47,646 nt of DNA from Alteromonas confluentis (GCF_001757105.1 NZ_MDHN01000018.1:1-47646); one strand, 5' to 3'. Shown: positions 1 through 9,927, counted from the first letter of the stretch. Numbers and translations: made by a program. The notes: generated by a model from the sequence alone, not told the origin.

Positions 1-459
1 CTGTAAAGACCCCATCTGACTTAATGCAGATGGTCAGTCCGGTTTTATCCTCCACACCATTACTGGCTTTCTCAGGCCGGACCTTACTCACTACTACGGC
101 ATCATCTGCCACCTCGCACCAACACCTGCCTTGAGTTTCCTCTCGTACAGATGCTTCTGGTTTATCACCAGAGACGGTGTCAGGCTTCCCCAGTTACTGC
201 ACTGGCTCCCTGTTAGAAATCCCACCCTCAAGCACAATACAGGACTGACCGAGTATCGGGCTTCACGCTATTTTGCACGCTTACCCTCCTGCATTGCCGA
301 ATCAGGTTCACTTTCGTTGTGTACTTCTAACTTCCTATGGCTTCCTTCAGACCCTGCCGTTAGCCAGCAACGCCCTTGCCATTCGGATTATCTTCCCCTC
401 AGTCAGGGTGATTCAGGCTTCTTTCAACCTGACGGGTTTGCCAGCTTCGCTGGGCAAAC
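1..459 (-). mobile_element. Probable group II intron, 5' ribozyme part, cut by window edge
   Basis: No conserved protein frame is visible. On the minus strand the sequence looks like the structured RNA of a bacterial group II intron, with many short stems (for example 12-18 pairing with 27-33, and GTTTGCC-type arms around 436-458) and the text style of domain I leading up to a reverse transcriptase gene, which would lie left of position 1. The right end abuts the T-run of the slp terminator at 460-465. Insertion just after an intrinsic terminator is the known habit of group IIC introns. The usual GTGYG 5' end is not obvious (I see GTTTG), so the boundary and the class are uncertain. Forward-strand open frames here look spurious. 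Confidence 0.5.
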
Positions 460-484
460 AAAAAAGCGGCAATCTCTTGCCGCT
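460..484 (-). terminator. Intrinsic terminator of slp
   Basis: On the minus strand an 8-bp stem (AGCGGCAA / TTGCCGCT, 465-472 with 477-484) and a 4-nt loop are followed by six T (465-460). It lies just downstream of the slp stop codon at 513 and directly next to the intron-like sequence. Confidence 0.85.
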
Positions 485-512
485 CTGTTAGGAAAAACAC
501 TTCCGCATTTTA

Positions 513-1223
513 TTACTGTTCTTTTCTCACAACAGATCGCGTTGCGCTTGAAGTTGGCCGTGGAGCTGCGCGACTCGATACGCCGCTTCGGTTTGAGCGT
601 AAAGAACTGCCCACGTTATTGATAGATGTTTTTCTCATACGAATAGCTGGCCCGTTGCTGTACTGATAATAACCATCATAGATTCCAAAGCCCCAAGGCG
701 TAGAGAACGGTCTGTAAGCACCGTAATAGAACGGAGAGTACCAGCCCATGCGGTAATCAAAGAACAGCGGACTGATATAGTTAACCGAGTTCTTACGCCA
801 CATATGATAATTATCACCGTTTAATAATGGGTACATGTACGGTTGCTCACCTACCATGCCGGCAATAGGTTTTTGCACTTCACCCACAAACGTCACCAGG
901 CGCCCTTTTTCAAAATGAATAGGATCAACAAATCCGTCCATTGCGACTTTAAAGCGACCGATAGTCTCTTCACCCGCGTTAGGCTTTCCGTAATGATTCA
1001 AAGGGAAATTAACGATTTCGACAAAGGTTTTCTCGGGTTTATTTTCCACCCCAACAATAATCCCGCCCCATCGAGCAGTTTGTCCGATTACAGAATCCCC
1101 GCCGGTTACAGCGCGGTTATACGAAACAAGATTCGTATCGTCAGGCAAATCGATGTCGTCCGGAACAACAGAGCAACCTGTTGCCAATGCAATTGCAGCT
1201 AATAAGAAAAGAGAACGCAGCAT
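513..1223 (-). CDS. slp: Slp/YeaY family outer-membrane lipoprotein
   Basis: Slp-family lipoproteins are anchored in the outer membrane and are linked to starvation and stationary phase; their molecular role is unclear. I chose the start at 1223 because AGGAA lies 7-8 nt upstream of it, and because it gives a clean lipoprotein signal, MLRSLFLLAAIALATGC, with lipidated Cys17. An upstream in-frame ATG at 1256 would add 11 residues and spoil the signal. The body has the family features of an N-terminal beta domain (ARWGGIIVGVENK) followed by a Tyr-rich region. The C-terminal 40 residues are Ser/Arg-rich and probably disordered. In E. coli yeaY, tsaB and yoaA are neighbours, as here, so YeaY is the closest named match. 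Confidence 0.88.
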   Translation of the reverse strand: MLRSLFLLAAIALATGCSVVPDDIDLPDDTNLVSYNRAVTGGDSVIGQTARWGGIIVGVENKPEKTFVEIVNFPLNHYGKPNAGEETIGRFKVAMDGFVDPIHFEKGRLVTFVGEVQKPIAGMVGEQPYMYPLLNGDNYHMWRKNSVNYISPLFFDYRMGWYSPFYYGAYRPFSTPWGFGIYDGYYQYSNGPAIRMRKTSINNVGSSLRSNRSGVSSRAAPRPTSSATRSVVRKEQ

Positions 1224-1346
1224 AGTAGTTCCTGAATATTTGATAGGCATGTTCATTATCCTACCGCAAGCTGAATGCTAGCTGAACAGTAGATATTCTT
1301 AAACATTATACGAATGAAGCACTAAGAAGGTTAACGCCTTATCGCA

Positions 1347-1652
1347 TCAGGCGTAAAGATCAACGCCGAGTAATTCACGGATATTGTCCCGTTGCGCTTC
1401 CCGCTCCAGACTTTGGTAAGCCGCAACAGCTTGTCTGCCTTTACCTTCAGGCTGATCATAACCGGTTTGCTGTTGAAATTTGCGTGCAGAATTTAATACG
1501 TCGTCAGAGGCATCGTTGCGGATAGGTTTTAGCTCAACAATGCCCTCGAGCGGTTGAGCCTGATCTTTCTGACGGGCATCAACACGCTCAGGCTGTCCGC
1601 GCTGCGGAGCCTGTTCCGGTCTGATGATGCCAAAGCCAGATTGGATTTCCAT
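1347..1652 (-). CDS. Small conserved-looking protein of unknown function
   Basis: The product is 101 residues, without a signal peptide or membrane segment. The N-terminal half is Gln/Pro/Arg-rich and probably disordered. The C-terminal 45 residues (from about KFQQQTGYDQ to the end) look structured and end in LLGVDLYA. I have an impression of similar C-terminal tails in small Alteromonadales proteins but cannot name a family. It sits between slp and tsaB on the same strand, so it may be co-transcribed with tsaB upstream; the 91-nt gap leaves room for its own promoter. A short GC-rich hairpin (CGCCT/AGGCG, 1336-1353) overlaps the stop region. Confidence 0.7.
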   Translation of the reverse strand: MEIQSGFGIIRPEQAPQRGQPERVDARQKDQAQPLEGIVELKPIRNDASDDVLNSARKFQQQTGYDQPEGKGRQAVAAYQSLEREAQRDNIRELLGVDLYA

Positions 1653-1743
1653 AATGTAAACGCGTTAACCCTTACAATTTATCGATTACATTTTATACAA
1701 TGAGAGCCAATATTGAGAAACAAGTCAAGCAAAAATTGCGCCA

Positions 1744-2418
1744 TCACTCTCTTCCAGGCAACTTTTTCCAGGTGACCTTATCGCGTAAGTAAACCGGCTC
1801 AATGTGTTCAGCTTCGCTTACATCGCCTAGAGCAAATTGCTGTTCGCCGAGGCTTAACATAAAGCGTGCATCGGGATACAAAACCGCTACCTCAAGGCCG
1901 CACTTGGCTGTGAGTTCCGAGTACGCTGCCCATCCAGTACCTGCTGGACTTGCACTATCGCTAAGCAAAGACGCAGCATGTTCGGGCGGGCAAACCATCT
2001 CTTCACCCAACAATTGTACTAGCCCGTTTTCAGCCTGATATTGTGCAAAATACACTTCGCTCATTCGCGCATCAATAGCCACTGCAACCGATGCGCTCCC
2101 CTGTGATTCAAAGACTTGTTGCGCCATAGCAGCAAGCGTACTCACCCCAGCCACTTTCAAACCTGAGCCCAAAGCCAACCCCTGAATCATACCGGTTGCG
2201 ATGCGCACTCCTGTAAAACTCCCCGGGCCACGACCATAAACCAGACCATCAATTTCTTTTAGCGTAAGGCCAGCCTCTTTAAGCACCTCATCTACCATGG
2301 GCAGCAAACGCTGGCTGTGTTGTTGAGGACAGATTTCAAACCGATGAAAATCACCCTGTTCAGTTCTCACAGCCACTGAACAGGCTTCTGTGGCGGTATC
2401 TATAGCAAGAAGGTTCAT
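1744..2418 (-). CDS. tsaB: tRNA t6A37 biosynthesis protein TsaB
   Basis: TsaB is the ASKHA-fold partner of TsaD in the TsaBDE complex that transfers the threonylcarbamoyl group to A37 of ANN-decoding tRNAs in the cytoplasm. The N-terminus MNLLAIDTAT and the signature GRGPGSFTGVR at residues 62-72 are diagnostic. The length (224 aa) is close to E. coli TsaB. As in the family, a complete catalytic metal site is absent and the protein acts as a scaffold. AGGAA lies 6 nt before the ATG at 2418. The gene follows yoaA with a 10-nt gap, as in E. coli, so the two are likely one transcript. Confidence 0.96.
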   Translation of the reverse strand: MNLLAIDTATEACSVAVRTEQGDFHRFEICPQQHSQRLLPMVDEVLKEAGLTLKEIDGLVYGRGPGSFTGVRIATGMIQGLALGSGLKVAGVSTLAAMAQQVFESQGSASVAVAIDARMSEVYFAQYQAENGLVQLLGEEMVCPPEHAASLLSDSASPAGTGWAAYSELTAKCGLEVAVLYPDARFMLSLGEQQFALGDVSEAEHIEPVYLRDKVTWKKLPGRE

Positions 2419-2428
2419 ACAATTCCTG

Positions 2429-4342
2429 TTAATCGATGGTTTTTAAAAATGACTCAACCACATCGAGTGAGCGGGTACGTTTCATGTCAGGCAGACTGGC
2501 AATAAATGTCTGCGCGTAATTTTTGGTTACCAGGCGATTATCGCAAATAACCAACACCCCTTTGTCGGTAGGGTCGCGAATTAAACGCCCTGCCCCTTGT
2601 TTAAGGGTGATAACTGCCTGTGGAATTTGAATGGCGGCAAACGGGTTTGCCCCCCGCTTTTTCACATCATCCATTCTGGCCTGTAACAACGGGTCGTCTG
2701 GCGAGGCAAAGGGCAGTTTATCAATCATCACGCATATAAGGTCGTTTCCACGAACATCAACCCCTTCCCAGAAGGCACCGGTACCCAGTAATACGGCTTG
2801 TTCGTCGGCAAGGTATGCATCGAGCAACGCTTGTTTTGTGGTGGTGCCCTGAACCAGCAAAGTGTTGTCTACGGCAAATTCCAAACGTTTAGCAATTTCA
2901 CGCAACATAGCGTGACTGGTAAACAACAAGAAACATCGGCCTTTACTGGCGGCAATTAAACGTTTAGCCGTTTCGAATAAGGTATCTTTCATGCTGAAGC
3001 TGTTTGGCTCAGGCAAATACCGGGGCACACATAAAATGGCTTGTTCGCGGTAATCAAACGGGCTTTCTAATTCCAGGGTTCTGGCATCATCCAGGCCCAT
3101 CCGCTTTTGAAAATGCGTGAATCCACCATCAACGGTAAGGGTGGCAGACGTAAACACCCAGCCGCGTGGCACCGCATTAATGAAACGACGGAACTTGGCC
3201 GCAATAGAGAGCGGTGTCAAATGCAGAATAAGATGACGCTGGGTAGTTTCATACCACAGGCTAACCCCATCCTGCAGGCCATCACACAACGCTGCAAGCT
3301 GGTCACGGGTTTGCGCTACACGTTCATAAATATTGTCGAGATCTTTATCACGGCCCAAGTGCAGTTTAATGACTTCGTAGAGCACCGCAATGCCGTCGGT
3401 CAGACGGGAAATCTGCGTTTGCACGTCTTGCCTGTCGAGGGCTTCCGCCCAGTTGCCTTTTTCCGGCTGTTCCGGGAACAGTAAGCGTAAATCTGCAGCA
3501 GCAATTCGGCATTTCTCGGCAGATTTATCCAGTTGGTCGGCGTCTTTAAGCACGGTGCGATAAAGTACGTTGATGTCTTTTGCCAATTCCTGCAGTTGTC
3601 GGGTCGACAACGATTCACCAAAGTAGTCGCTGGCAATGTCTGGGATTTGATGCGCTTCATCAAAAATAATGGCATCAGCCTCGGGGATCAGCTCGCCAAA
3701 CCCGGTATCTTTTAAGGCCATGTCTGCGAAAAACAAATGGTGATTAACCACAATGATGTCGGCTTCCAGCGCTTTTCGACGCGCCTTTACAAGATAACAA
3801 TCTTCATAGGCTGGGCAGTCCCGCCCCAGGCAGTTATCCACCGTGGAGGTGATAAGCGGCAATACTTTGGCATCTTCTGGGAGGGTTTTCAGCTCCCCTA
3901 CATCACCGGTTTTAGTGGTTTCTGCCCAACTGCGCACGGTAGAAAGCTGCCCCAGCACTTCTTTTTCCACCAGCACAGAATTTCCACCGTGCTGTGACAT
4001 TCTATGCAGACACAAATAGTTGGCGCGGCCTTTCAGCAATGCCGTTTTACGGCGACTTCCCAGCGCTTTCTTCATTACCGGTAAATCACGGTGATAAAGC
4101 TGTTCTTGCAGGTTTTTGGTACCGGTGGAAATGATCGCTTTACCTTCAGCCAGTAGCGCGGGGCCTAGATAAGCAAAGGTCTTACCGGTACCTGTTCCGG
4201 CTTCTACAATCAGGCTGTGTTGGTCGTCCAGCGCTAACTTCACCGCCAGCGCCATATCGGTCTGCGCTGCACGGGGCATAAAGCCAGGTATCGCCTGAGC
4301 CAATAATCCGTCAGCAGTGAAAATTGAAGAAACAGAAGGCAT
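2429..4342 (-). CDS. yoaA: ATP-dependent DNA helicase, YoaA/DinG family
   Basis: This is an XPD-like iron-sulfur 5'-3' helicase of superfamily 2, related to DinG. E. coli YoaA works with the HolC clamp-loader subunit in repair of damaged replication forks. Visible motifs are Walker A EAGTGTGKT (residues 47-55), four cluster cysteines at about 111, 171, 176 and 182, the DEAH box at 228-231, and the C-terminal motifs FTSHAMLR, GTGAFWEGVDV and QGAGRLIRD (motif VI). The length of 637 aa is normal for YoaA; DinG proper is longer. It is first in the minus-strand order yoaA-tsaB, and the context matches E. coli. Confidence 0.95.
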   Translation of the reverse strand: MPSVSSIFTADGLLAQAIPGFMPRAAQTDMALAVKLALDDQHSLIVEAGTGTGKTFAYLGPALLAEGKAIISTGTKNLQEQLYHRDLPVMKKALGSRRKTALLKGRANYLCLHRMSQHGGNSVLVEKEVLGQLSTVRSWAETTKTGDVGELKTLPEDAKVLPLITSTVDNCLGRDCPAYEDCYLVKARRKALEADIIVVNHHLFFADMALKDTGFGELIPEADAIIFDEAHQIPDIASDYFGESLSTRQLQELAKDINVLYRTVLKDADQLDKSAEKCRIAAADLRLLFPEQPEKGNWAEALDRQDVQTQISRLTDGIAVLYEVIKLHLGRDKDLDNIYERVAQTRDQLAALCDGLQDGVSLWYETTQRHLILHLTPLSIAAKFRRFINAVPRGWVFTSATLTVDGGFTHFQKRMGLDDARTLELESPFDYREQAILCVPRYLPEPNSFSMKDTLFETAKRLIAASKGRCFLLFTSHAMLREIAKRLEFAVDNTLLVQGTTTKQALLDAYLADEQAVLLGTGAFWEGVDVRGNDLICVMIDKLPFASPDDPLLQARMDDVKKRGANPFAAIQIPQAVITLKQGAGRLIRDPTDKGVLVICDNRLVTKNYAQTFIASLPDMKRTRSLDVVESFLKTID

Positions 4343-4443
4343 AGATCACAACTAAAAATTTAAAGCGCGTAGTATGCCAGAATTATCAGAAAAATGGGGC
4401 AGCTTTTCACTGCCCGGAAGAATGGATTATCGAAGGCGTTTTT

Positions 4444-5751
4444 TTAAACGGCTTCATAAACGCGATACGCCCATGGCGACAAAATTGGCGGTTGAGAGGC
4501 ATCCAGTTCCACGGGCTGTTCACTGAGCACATCAATGTATTGGCCATTGTATAAATCGGCATCGAAGGTAGGCGAAACCACATCAGCTGACAAATTAAGG
4601 ATGACTAACACCTTGCCGTTATCGTCTTGCCGTACATAACTGAAAACACGAGATAAATCGTTACACACCACCTGCAACATTGTGGCACCGTATTCACCGT
4701 TCCATAACGCTGTAGTCCGTTTTTTAAGCGCAATGAGTTGTCTGTACAGATCACCGATGGGATGCTCCTGCCATTCGATGGGGTCCCGTTCAAAGAACGC
4801 TAATCGTTTCGATTCCCCCGCTTCCTGACCATTATGGATGAGTGGTACACCTTCACCGGTTACAGACAACACAATCGCCGCTTCTAACGCGTTGGCAAAT
4901 TGCTCGTGTTGCGTCCCATCCCAGGCGTTTTTGTCGTGGTTACTAACGAATGTCATCCGGTAAGCGGATTTTGGCCAACTACGCTCATTCCAGGAATAAT
5001 ACTTTCTTAACCGGTCAACCGGCGCTTGCCCATGAGCGATTTCATGTAGCGCCTCATTCCAGCTCCATGCATAGGACATGTTGAAGGCTTTTTCATGCAA
5101 ATCGCGATTTTCCCATTCCGCCAGCAGAAAAACCGGTTTAATGGTATCTAACGCCACCCGCGCCTGCGCCCAGAAATCATTGGGCACATACCCGGCAACA
5201 TCACAACGGAAACCGTCAATGTCAAAATGCTCTACCCAATAGCACATGGCTTCCACCATGTAACGTCGGAGTGCGGGTACGTTGTAATCGAATTCGATGA
5301 TGTCGTCCCAATCCCACCAGGGGGATGGGCGGAAATTCCCCTTGTGATCCCGGGCATACCAGTCTGGGTGAGAAACGGTTAAAGGGTTGTCCCAAGCGCT
5401 GTGGTTCGGGATCCAGTCGAGGATCAGCTTCATGCCCAGCGCGTGCACGGCTTTTACCAGCTTCTCAAAACTGCTGGCATCGCCAAACTCCGGGTTGATG
5501 GCGTAGTAATCTTTTACCGAATAAGGACTTCCCAACTCACCTTTGCGATTCATTTCGCCAATGGGATTTACCGGCATCAAATAAATAATATCGGCACCGA
5601 GTGCCTTGATCCGTGCTAAGCCTTCCCGCACGCCGTCGAAATCGCCATTGCTGCTGAACTGACGGGTATTAACCTGGTAAACAACAGCATTTTTTGACCA
5701 TTCAGGTTGTGACACCTGATAGCGATTTTGCGGTACAAACGGTTCTGCCAT
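4444..5751 (-). CDS. GH13 alpha-amylase family glycoside hydrolase
   Basis: This should be an alpha-glucan or maltodextrin-acting hydrolase or transglycosylase; the exact specificity cannot be read. With the start at 5751 (435 aa), motifs are region I DWIPNH (112-117), region II GFRCDVAG with nucleophile Asp184, region III LLAEWE with probable acid/base Glu212, and region IV NHD with Asp273. There is no signal peptide, so a cytoplasmic enzyme is likely. I prefer the second ATG (5751) because AAGGGA sits 6 nt before it, while the ATG at 5757 directly abuts that site. No sugar transporter or regulator lies beside it, so it seems to be a solitary gene. Confidence 0.9.
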   Translation of the reverse strand: MAEPFVPQNRYQVSQPEWSKNAVVYQVNTRQFSSNGDFDGVREGLARIKALGADIIYLMPVNPIGEMNRKGELGSPYSVKDYYAINPEFGDASSFEKLVKAVHALGMKLILDWIPNHSAWDNPLTVSHPDWYARDHKGNFRPSPWWDWDDIIEFDYNVPALRRYMVEAMCYWVEHFDIDGFRCDVAGYVPNDFWAQARVALDTIKPVFLLAEWENRDLHEKAFNMSYAWSWNEALHEIAHGQAPVDRLRKYYSWNERSWPKSAYRMTFVSNHDKNAWDGTQHEQFANALEAAIVLSVTGEGVPLIHNGQEAGESKRLAFFERDPIEWQEHPIGDLYRQLIALKKRTTALWNGEYGATMLQVVCNDLSRVFSYVRQDDNGKVLVILNLSADVVSPTFDADLYNGQYIDVLSEQPVELDASQPPILSPWAYRVYEAV

Positions 5752-5878
5752 CTTCATTCCCTTTTAAGATTGAACGCCGGTAATTCCCTCGCATTTGCAT
5801 TCGCAGGTTTTCACCGGCAATACATTGTTTACGCTGCAATAGAGGAAAAGTTTGTCATGCCATGCAACATTATTGATG

Positions 5879-6781
5879 CTAATAAAAAACCGGCAAGCCA
5901 CTTAAGCCAAGTAACAGTACCCAAAAACCAAAAAACAATTTCAGTTTTTGTACCGAAAATGCCAGCACCACATACCGGGCCAAGCGGCCGCCGATGATAG
6001 CCCCTGCGCCTGCAAATAATACCACTTGCCAGGCTACCGCCTGCGTTTCAACAACATGATAAATGACACCAAACCACACGGATACCGCAGAGAGGATAAC
6101 CGCCACTGCAATAGCCATGGTAACGCTAAAACCTCGCAAAATAAGTAGCACAGCAACGAGCTCACCAACACCCACAGATAACCATGCGGTAATCGCGCCG
6201 CCGACGAACCCCACCACAGGTAGCAGTAATACTTCCACACCAGTCATTTCCGATTTGAATGTGGTTTTACGCAGCAGCGGAATACTGGCAAAAATCACCA
6301 GGGCTAGAAATACCGAAAATACGCCAAAGCCAAGGTGTAAATCGTCCACATTGCCTTGAATGGCTGAGAGAAAAGGCACACTGCTCGCTGCGTACTGCGC
6401 CATAAGTAAACCACATACCGAACCAGGTATGGAAAGCACAAGCACCTGCGGTAAAACCGACCATTGCGCATTTTGCCTTTCAGCATGCGTAAAATGTCCC
6501 CACCAACTTAATGCCCCGGCAGTCATACCACAGCATTGAATGGCAAAGCTGGTGGCCACAATATCTACCGGTGCAAATCCTAAGTGGTTAAATACGGGTA
6601 CAAAGACAACGCCTCCTCCGGCGCCCGTGGCGTTGGCGAAAATAGCCCCGATGACACCAAGCACGAGAAAGCCACCAAAATCTGTAGCCAGGGTAAGTGG
6701 TTCAGCCTGACTAAAAAACACCACGCCCCACACAAGCAGCAGAATAGAAGGTACGGTAAAACGGTTTAACAGAATGGACAC
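5879..6781 (-). CDS. TSUP family (TauE/SafE) membrane exporter
   Basis: This is a polytopic inner-membrane protein of about eight hydrophobic segments and 300 aa, of the TSUP/DUF81 family that moves sulfite, sulfoacetate or other small sulfur compounds. The N-terminal repeat has the family glycine motif GATGAGGGVVFVPVF around residues 50-65, and the second half repeats the pattern around residues 190-215. The start is GTG at 6781 with GAGAAG about 10 nt upstream. It diverges from the TraB gene. No sulfur metabolism gene is adjacent, so the substrate is unknown. Confidence 0.85.
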   Translation of the reverse strand: MSILLNRFTVPSILLLVWGVVFFSQAEPLTLATDFGGFLVLGVIGAIFANATGAGGGVVFVPVFNHLGFAPVDIVATSFAIQCCGMTAGALSWWGHFTHAERQNAQWSVLPQVLVLSIPGSVCGLLMAQYAASSVPFLSAIQGNVDDLHLGFGVFSVFLALVIFASIPLLRKTTFKSEMTGVEVLLLPVVGFVGGAITAWLSVGVGELVAVLLILRGFSVTMAIAVAVILSAVSVWFGVIYHVVETQAVAWQVVLFAGAGAIIGGRLARYVVLAFSVQKLKLFFGFWVLLLGLSGLPVFY

Positions 6782-6915
6782 AGATAGTTACTTCTCAAAT
6801 TCGATCATTTTTTCGCCACCGGGGCGTAGAATCATAATGCGGTTTGTACTTTGGTGACATTAGCAGTAAATTGCATAGCGAATAAATAGGGAATCGTAGC
6901 AAAGGAGTTCACCAA

Positions 6916-7803
6916 ATGCGAAATATCAGGGGCCGCTTTAAGCCAGTTTTTCTTTCCAGCTTGTTCACCACCCTTCTGCTCACTGCATTATCCTGCCAAG
7001 CAGCCTCCGTATGGCAGGTTTCCAAAGGTGACAATACGATTTATCTTGGTGGTACCTTGCACATTCTGAGTCCTGATGATTATCCTCTGCCCCAACAATA
7101 CGATGTCGCTTACCAGGCTTCCGATTTACTGGTTTTCGAAACCGACCTGGCGGCACTCGTTTCTCCTCAGTTTGTTGAGCAAACACAACAATTAATGACC
7201 TACAAGAACGGACGAACCATTCGCGACGATTTAAGTGAAGATACGTACCAACAACTGAAAACCTATCTTGCTCGCTACGGTGTGAGTGTAACGCAGGTAG
7301 AAAAAATGAAACCGTCGTTTCTCGGTATAACACTTTCTATGATGGCGCTTCAGCATGCCGGACTTACCAATCCCGGCGTCGATAACTTCTTCTTCACCAA
7401 AGCAGATGCCGATGAAAAACGGGTAGACTGGTTTGAAACGCCCACTCAACAACTTGAGATCCTGTCTAAGCTTGGGGAAGGCGAAGAAGATGCTTATATT
7501 CGTTACTCTCTTGAAGAATTGGACACCATGTCTGAAACCCTGGAACCCATGAAGCAAGCCTGGCGCAATGGCAACATGAACCAGTTGTTTGATTCATCGA
7601 TGGACACATTCAAAAACGATTACCCGCAAGTCTACGCCAACGTACTGACAAAGCGTAATTTAGCCTGGCTGCCGAAAATAGAAGAATATCTGGCTACGCC
7701 CGAAACCGAGTTTGTGTTGGTAGGCACCATGCACATGGCTGGCCCCGATGGCGTGCTTAGCATGTTAGAAACCAAAGGTTTCACCGTGCATCAGCTCCAG
7801 TAA
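6916..7803 (+). CDS. TraB/GumN family protein, exported
   Basis: This is an exported protein of the TraB/GumN (Tiki-related, erythromycin esterase-like fold) superfamily, for which metalloprotease-type activity is suggested but rarely shown. The N-terminal signal peptide (about residues 1-30) ends near SCQAA. The two family hallmark motifs are present: GGTLH at 45-49 near the N-terminus and GTMHMAGPDG from about residue 270 near the C-terminus. AAGGAG lies 9 nt before the ATG. It appears to be monocistronic and is divergent from the TSUP gene. Confidence 0.88.
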   Translation: MRNIRGRFKPVFLSSLFTTLLLTALSCQAASVWQVSKGDNTIYLGGTLHILSPDDYPLPQQYDVAYQASDLLVFETDLAALVSPQFVEQTQQLMTYKNGRTIRDDLSEDTYQQLKTYLARYGVSVTQVEKMKPSFLGITLSMMALQHAGLTNPGVDNFFFTKADADEKRVDWFETPTQQLEILSKLGEGEEDAYIRYSLEELDTMSETLEPMKQAWRNGNMNQLFDSSMDTFKNDYPQVYANVLTKRNLAWLPKIEEYLATPETEFVLVGTMHMAGPDGVLSMLETKGFTVHQLQ

Positions 7804-7921
7804 ATAGTACAAATAAATGCTTAGTTTTTGTTTCACTACATAAAAATACAATCAGATGAAATAAAAACTCTCTCCATTTGAAGTTTTAAACTATTCTTAC
7901 AGCATGACCCAACGAGAACAT

Positions 7922-7980
7922 CCCGGATCTGACGCGACTGGTCCGGGCCTTATTGAGCTTTGCTTAGCTGAGAGATAAGC
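7922..7980 (+). promoter_or_regulatory. Structured leader of the chemoreceptor gene
   Basis: Two hairpins can be drawn just upstream of the ribosome site of the 7996 gene: CCCGGA (7922-7927) with TCCGGG (7942-7947), and GCTTA (7962-7966) with TAAGC (7976-7980). The ribosome site GGAG is at 7986-7989. I looked for the c-di-GMP-I (GEMM) riboswitch core and did not find a convincing one, so the role is open. Confidence 0.3.
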
Positions 7981-7995
7981 ATTGTCGGAGTTTCC

Positions 7996-9915
7996 ATGTC
8001 TATTAAGCGTAAGTTTTTAATTTCTATTTCTGCGGTTATCGCCCTTTTCACCATTGTAATTTGTATCGTTACCGTGAGTGCGATTAAAACAGACATTGAT
8101 GAACGGATCACTTCACAGGTTGATGCAACTACTAATCGCTTGCTGAACATATTCACCGTTACCGATTCGATAATGAGTGAACGCGTTACAAGTAGTATGG
8201 CGCTGCTAAAACAGCGTGGACAAGCTATTGGCATACCGTCTCAACGGGGAACGGCAATGGTCAAAGAAACCAGTGCCAATCAGCTCTACCTTGGTAACCA
8301 AACACAAGCAAATAATTTTGCGTTGGTAGACGGCCTTACGCAAATAATGGGCGGCACAGCAACCTTATTTAGTAAGACTGGCGACGACTACATTCGAGTG
8401 AGCACCAACGTTATTAAGGACGGACAGCGCGCCATCGGTACTAAATTAGCACCTCAGGGCAAAGCCATGGCAATGATAAAAAAGGGCCAGGCATACTATG
8501 GTGAAGTCGATATTCTGGGTAGCCCCTACCTCACTGGCTACGAGCCCATGTTTAATGCATCGAATCAGGTTATTGGTATTTGGTACGTGGGCTATTCAGC
8601 CGATCTAAAAGTGTTGGAAGAAGCTATTTCGTCCAGTCACATTCTCGATAAGGGTTTTGTGGCGCTTAGAGACGCGAAAGGCAATGTCAGAATGCACTCT
8701 TCACATGTAAAGATGTCAGACGTAGACGAAGCTTTGGCAAATCGCGGCGATTGGAAAACCACAGTGGTACCTTTTAAAAAATGGGGTTACGACATCATTC
8801 TGGTTGAATCGGAAAGCGAAAAATCCGGCATGTTGACCTCTGCGATTCTCCACCTGCTGGTCAAAATTTTGCTCGCAGGCGCCATTATCCTTATCGCCCT
8901 GGTGATACTGGTTAAACGGGTTGTTGGTCAGCCTCTCGACGAATTCCAAAAAGTGGTCAGCGATTTATCCAGTGGTGAAGGTGACCTCACCTTCCGTTTC
9001 GATGTGAAAAACGATGATGAATTTGGCCGCATGGCTAAAGCGTTTAATAATCTGTTAGAGCAGCTGCAAACAACCTTACAGACAGTCTGTCAAACCACAC
9101 AAACCATGCTGGCGAAATCACAAACGTTGAACGATACCGCTCATGGCGCTAAAACAACGGTAGCGTCACTTACTAACGAAACGGATGCCATTACGGGCGC
9201 GATCACGGAAATGCACCAAAGCGCAGAAGCCGTGTCCAACATAGTTATTCGCTCAAGCGACGCCGCCCGCGCTGCCGATACCGATACACGAAACAGTGTG
9301 AATGTACTCAAAGCCACCATTGCTGACATCGAGAAGCAAGCCCAGGAAGTCGACGCATCAGTACAGGTAATCACCGAACTTGCCCGCTCTAGCGAAGAAA
9401 TTAGCGGTGTCATGGATGTCATCCGCAATATTGCTGAGCAAACAAACTTACTTGCGCTTAACGCGGCTATTGAAGCAGCGCGCGCCGGTGAACAAGGCCG
9501 GGGCTTTGCGGTGGTTGCCGATGAAGTTCGTTCACTCGCCAGCCGAACACAGAGTTCTACCGAAGAAATCAGAGTGATGATCGAACGCCTGCAACAAGGT
9601 AGTCGTGATGCCTCTGAGCGTATGCAATCGAATAAAGACAATGCTTATAACACCGTGGAAGTCACGCAGAAAGCCGGAGAAACTCTGCAACAAGCGCTTA
9701 CCGCTGTGGCGACTATCTCTGAATTGAACCAGGAAACGTCATCCATGGCGACGCAACAAGCCGCCGTTTCTAAAGGTATTTCCGGTCGGTTAGACAGTAT
9801 TCAGCGCGCGGGTCAGGAAAATCTGCAGCATGCGCAAACGGTGTCTGATAACTGTGAAGAACTGGTGCAGCAAATTTCGCGAATGCAAGAGCAGCTCAAA
9901 CGTTATCGCTTTTAA
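7996..9915 (+). CDS. Methyl-accepting chemotaxis protein with periplasmic Cache-type sensor
   Basis: This is an inner-membrane chemoreceptor of 639 aa. TM1 is at about residues 8-28, followed by a periplasmic domain of about 250 residues. The motifs [20 protein letters not shown] and IGIWYVGY indicate a Cache_3/Cache_2-like fold. TM2 is at about 283-305, HAMP at about 305-360, and the signalling domain runs to the end. The conserved hairpin tip spans about 476-516 ([20 protein letters not shown]). It should signal to CheA/CheW, none of which is in this window, so it is an orphan receptor gene. There is no C-terminal CheR-binding pentapeptide. The ligand cannot be read. Confidence 0.94.
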   Translation: MSIKRKFLISISAVIALFTIVICIVTVSAIKTDIDERITSQVDATTNRLLNIFTVTDSIMSERVTSSMALLKQRGQAIGIPSQRGTAMVKETSANQLYLGNQTQANNFALVDGLTQIMGGTATLFSKTGDDYIRVSTNVIKDGQRAIGTKLAPQGKAMAMIKKGQAYYGEVDILGSPYLTGYEPMFNASNQVIGIWYVGYSADLKVLEEAISSSHILDKGFVALRDAKGNVRMHSSHVKMSDVDEALANRGDWKTTVVPFKKWGYDIILVESESEKSGMLTSAILHLLVKILLAGAIILIALVILVKRVVGQPLDEFQKVVSDLSSGEGDLTFRFDVKNDDEFGRMAKAFNNLLEQLQTTLQTVCQTTQTMLAKSQTLNDTAHGAKTTVASLTNETDAITGAITEMHQSAEAVSNIVIRSSDAARAADTDTRNSVNVLKATIADIEKQAQEVDASVQVITELARSSEEISGVMDVIRNIAEQTNLLALNAAIEAARAGEQGRGFAVVADEVRSLASRTQSSTEEIRVMIERLQQGSRDASERMQSNKDNAYNTVEVTQKAGETLQQALTAVATISELNQETSSMATQQAAVSKGISGRLDSIQRAGQENLQHAQTVSDNCEELVQQISRMQEQLKRYRF

Positions 9916-9927
9916 TTGTAGTTAAAT

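Noticed and set aside
131..622. Forward open frames of 163 and 72 aa over the left edge
   Set aside because: They overlap the intron-like RNA, the slp terminator and the 3' end of slp, lack ribosome sites and show no protein-like composition.
7922..7980. c-di-GMP-I riboswitch before the chemoreceptor
   Set aside because: The expected conserved core and tetraloop receptor could not be found; only generic hairpins remain.
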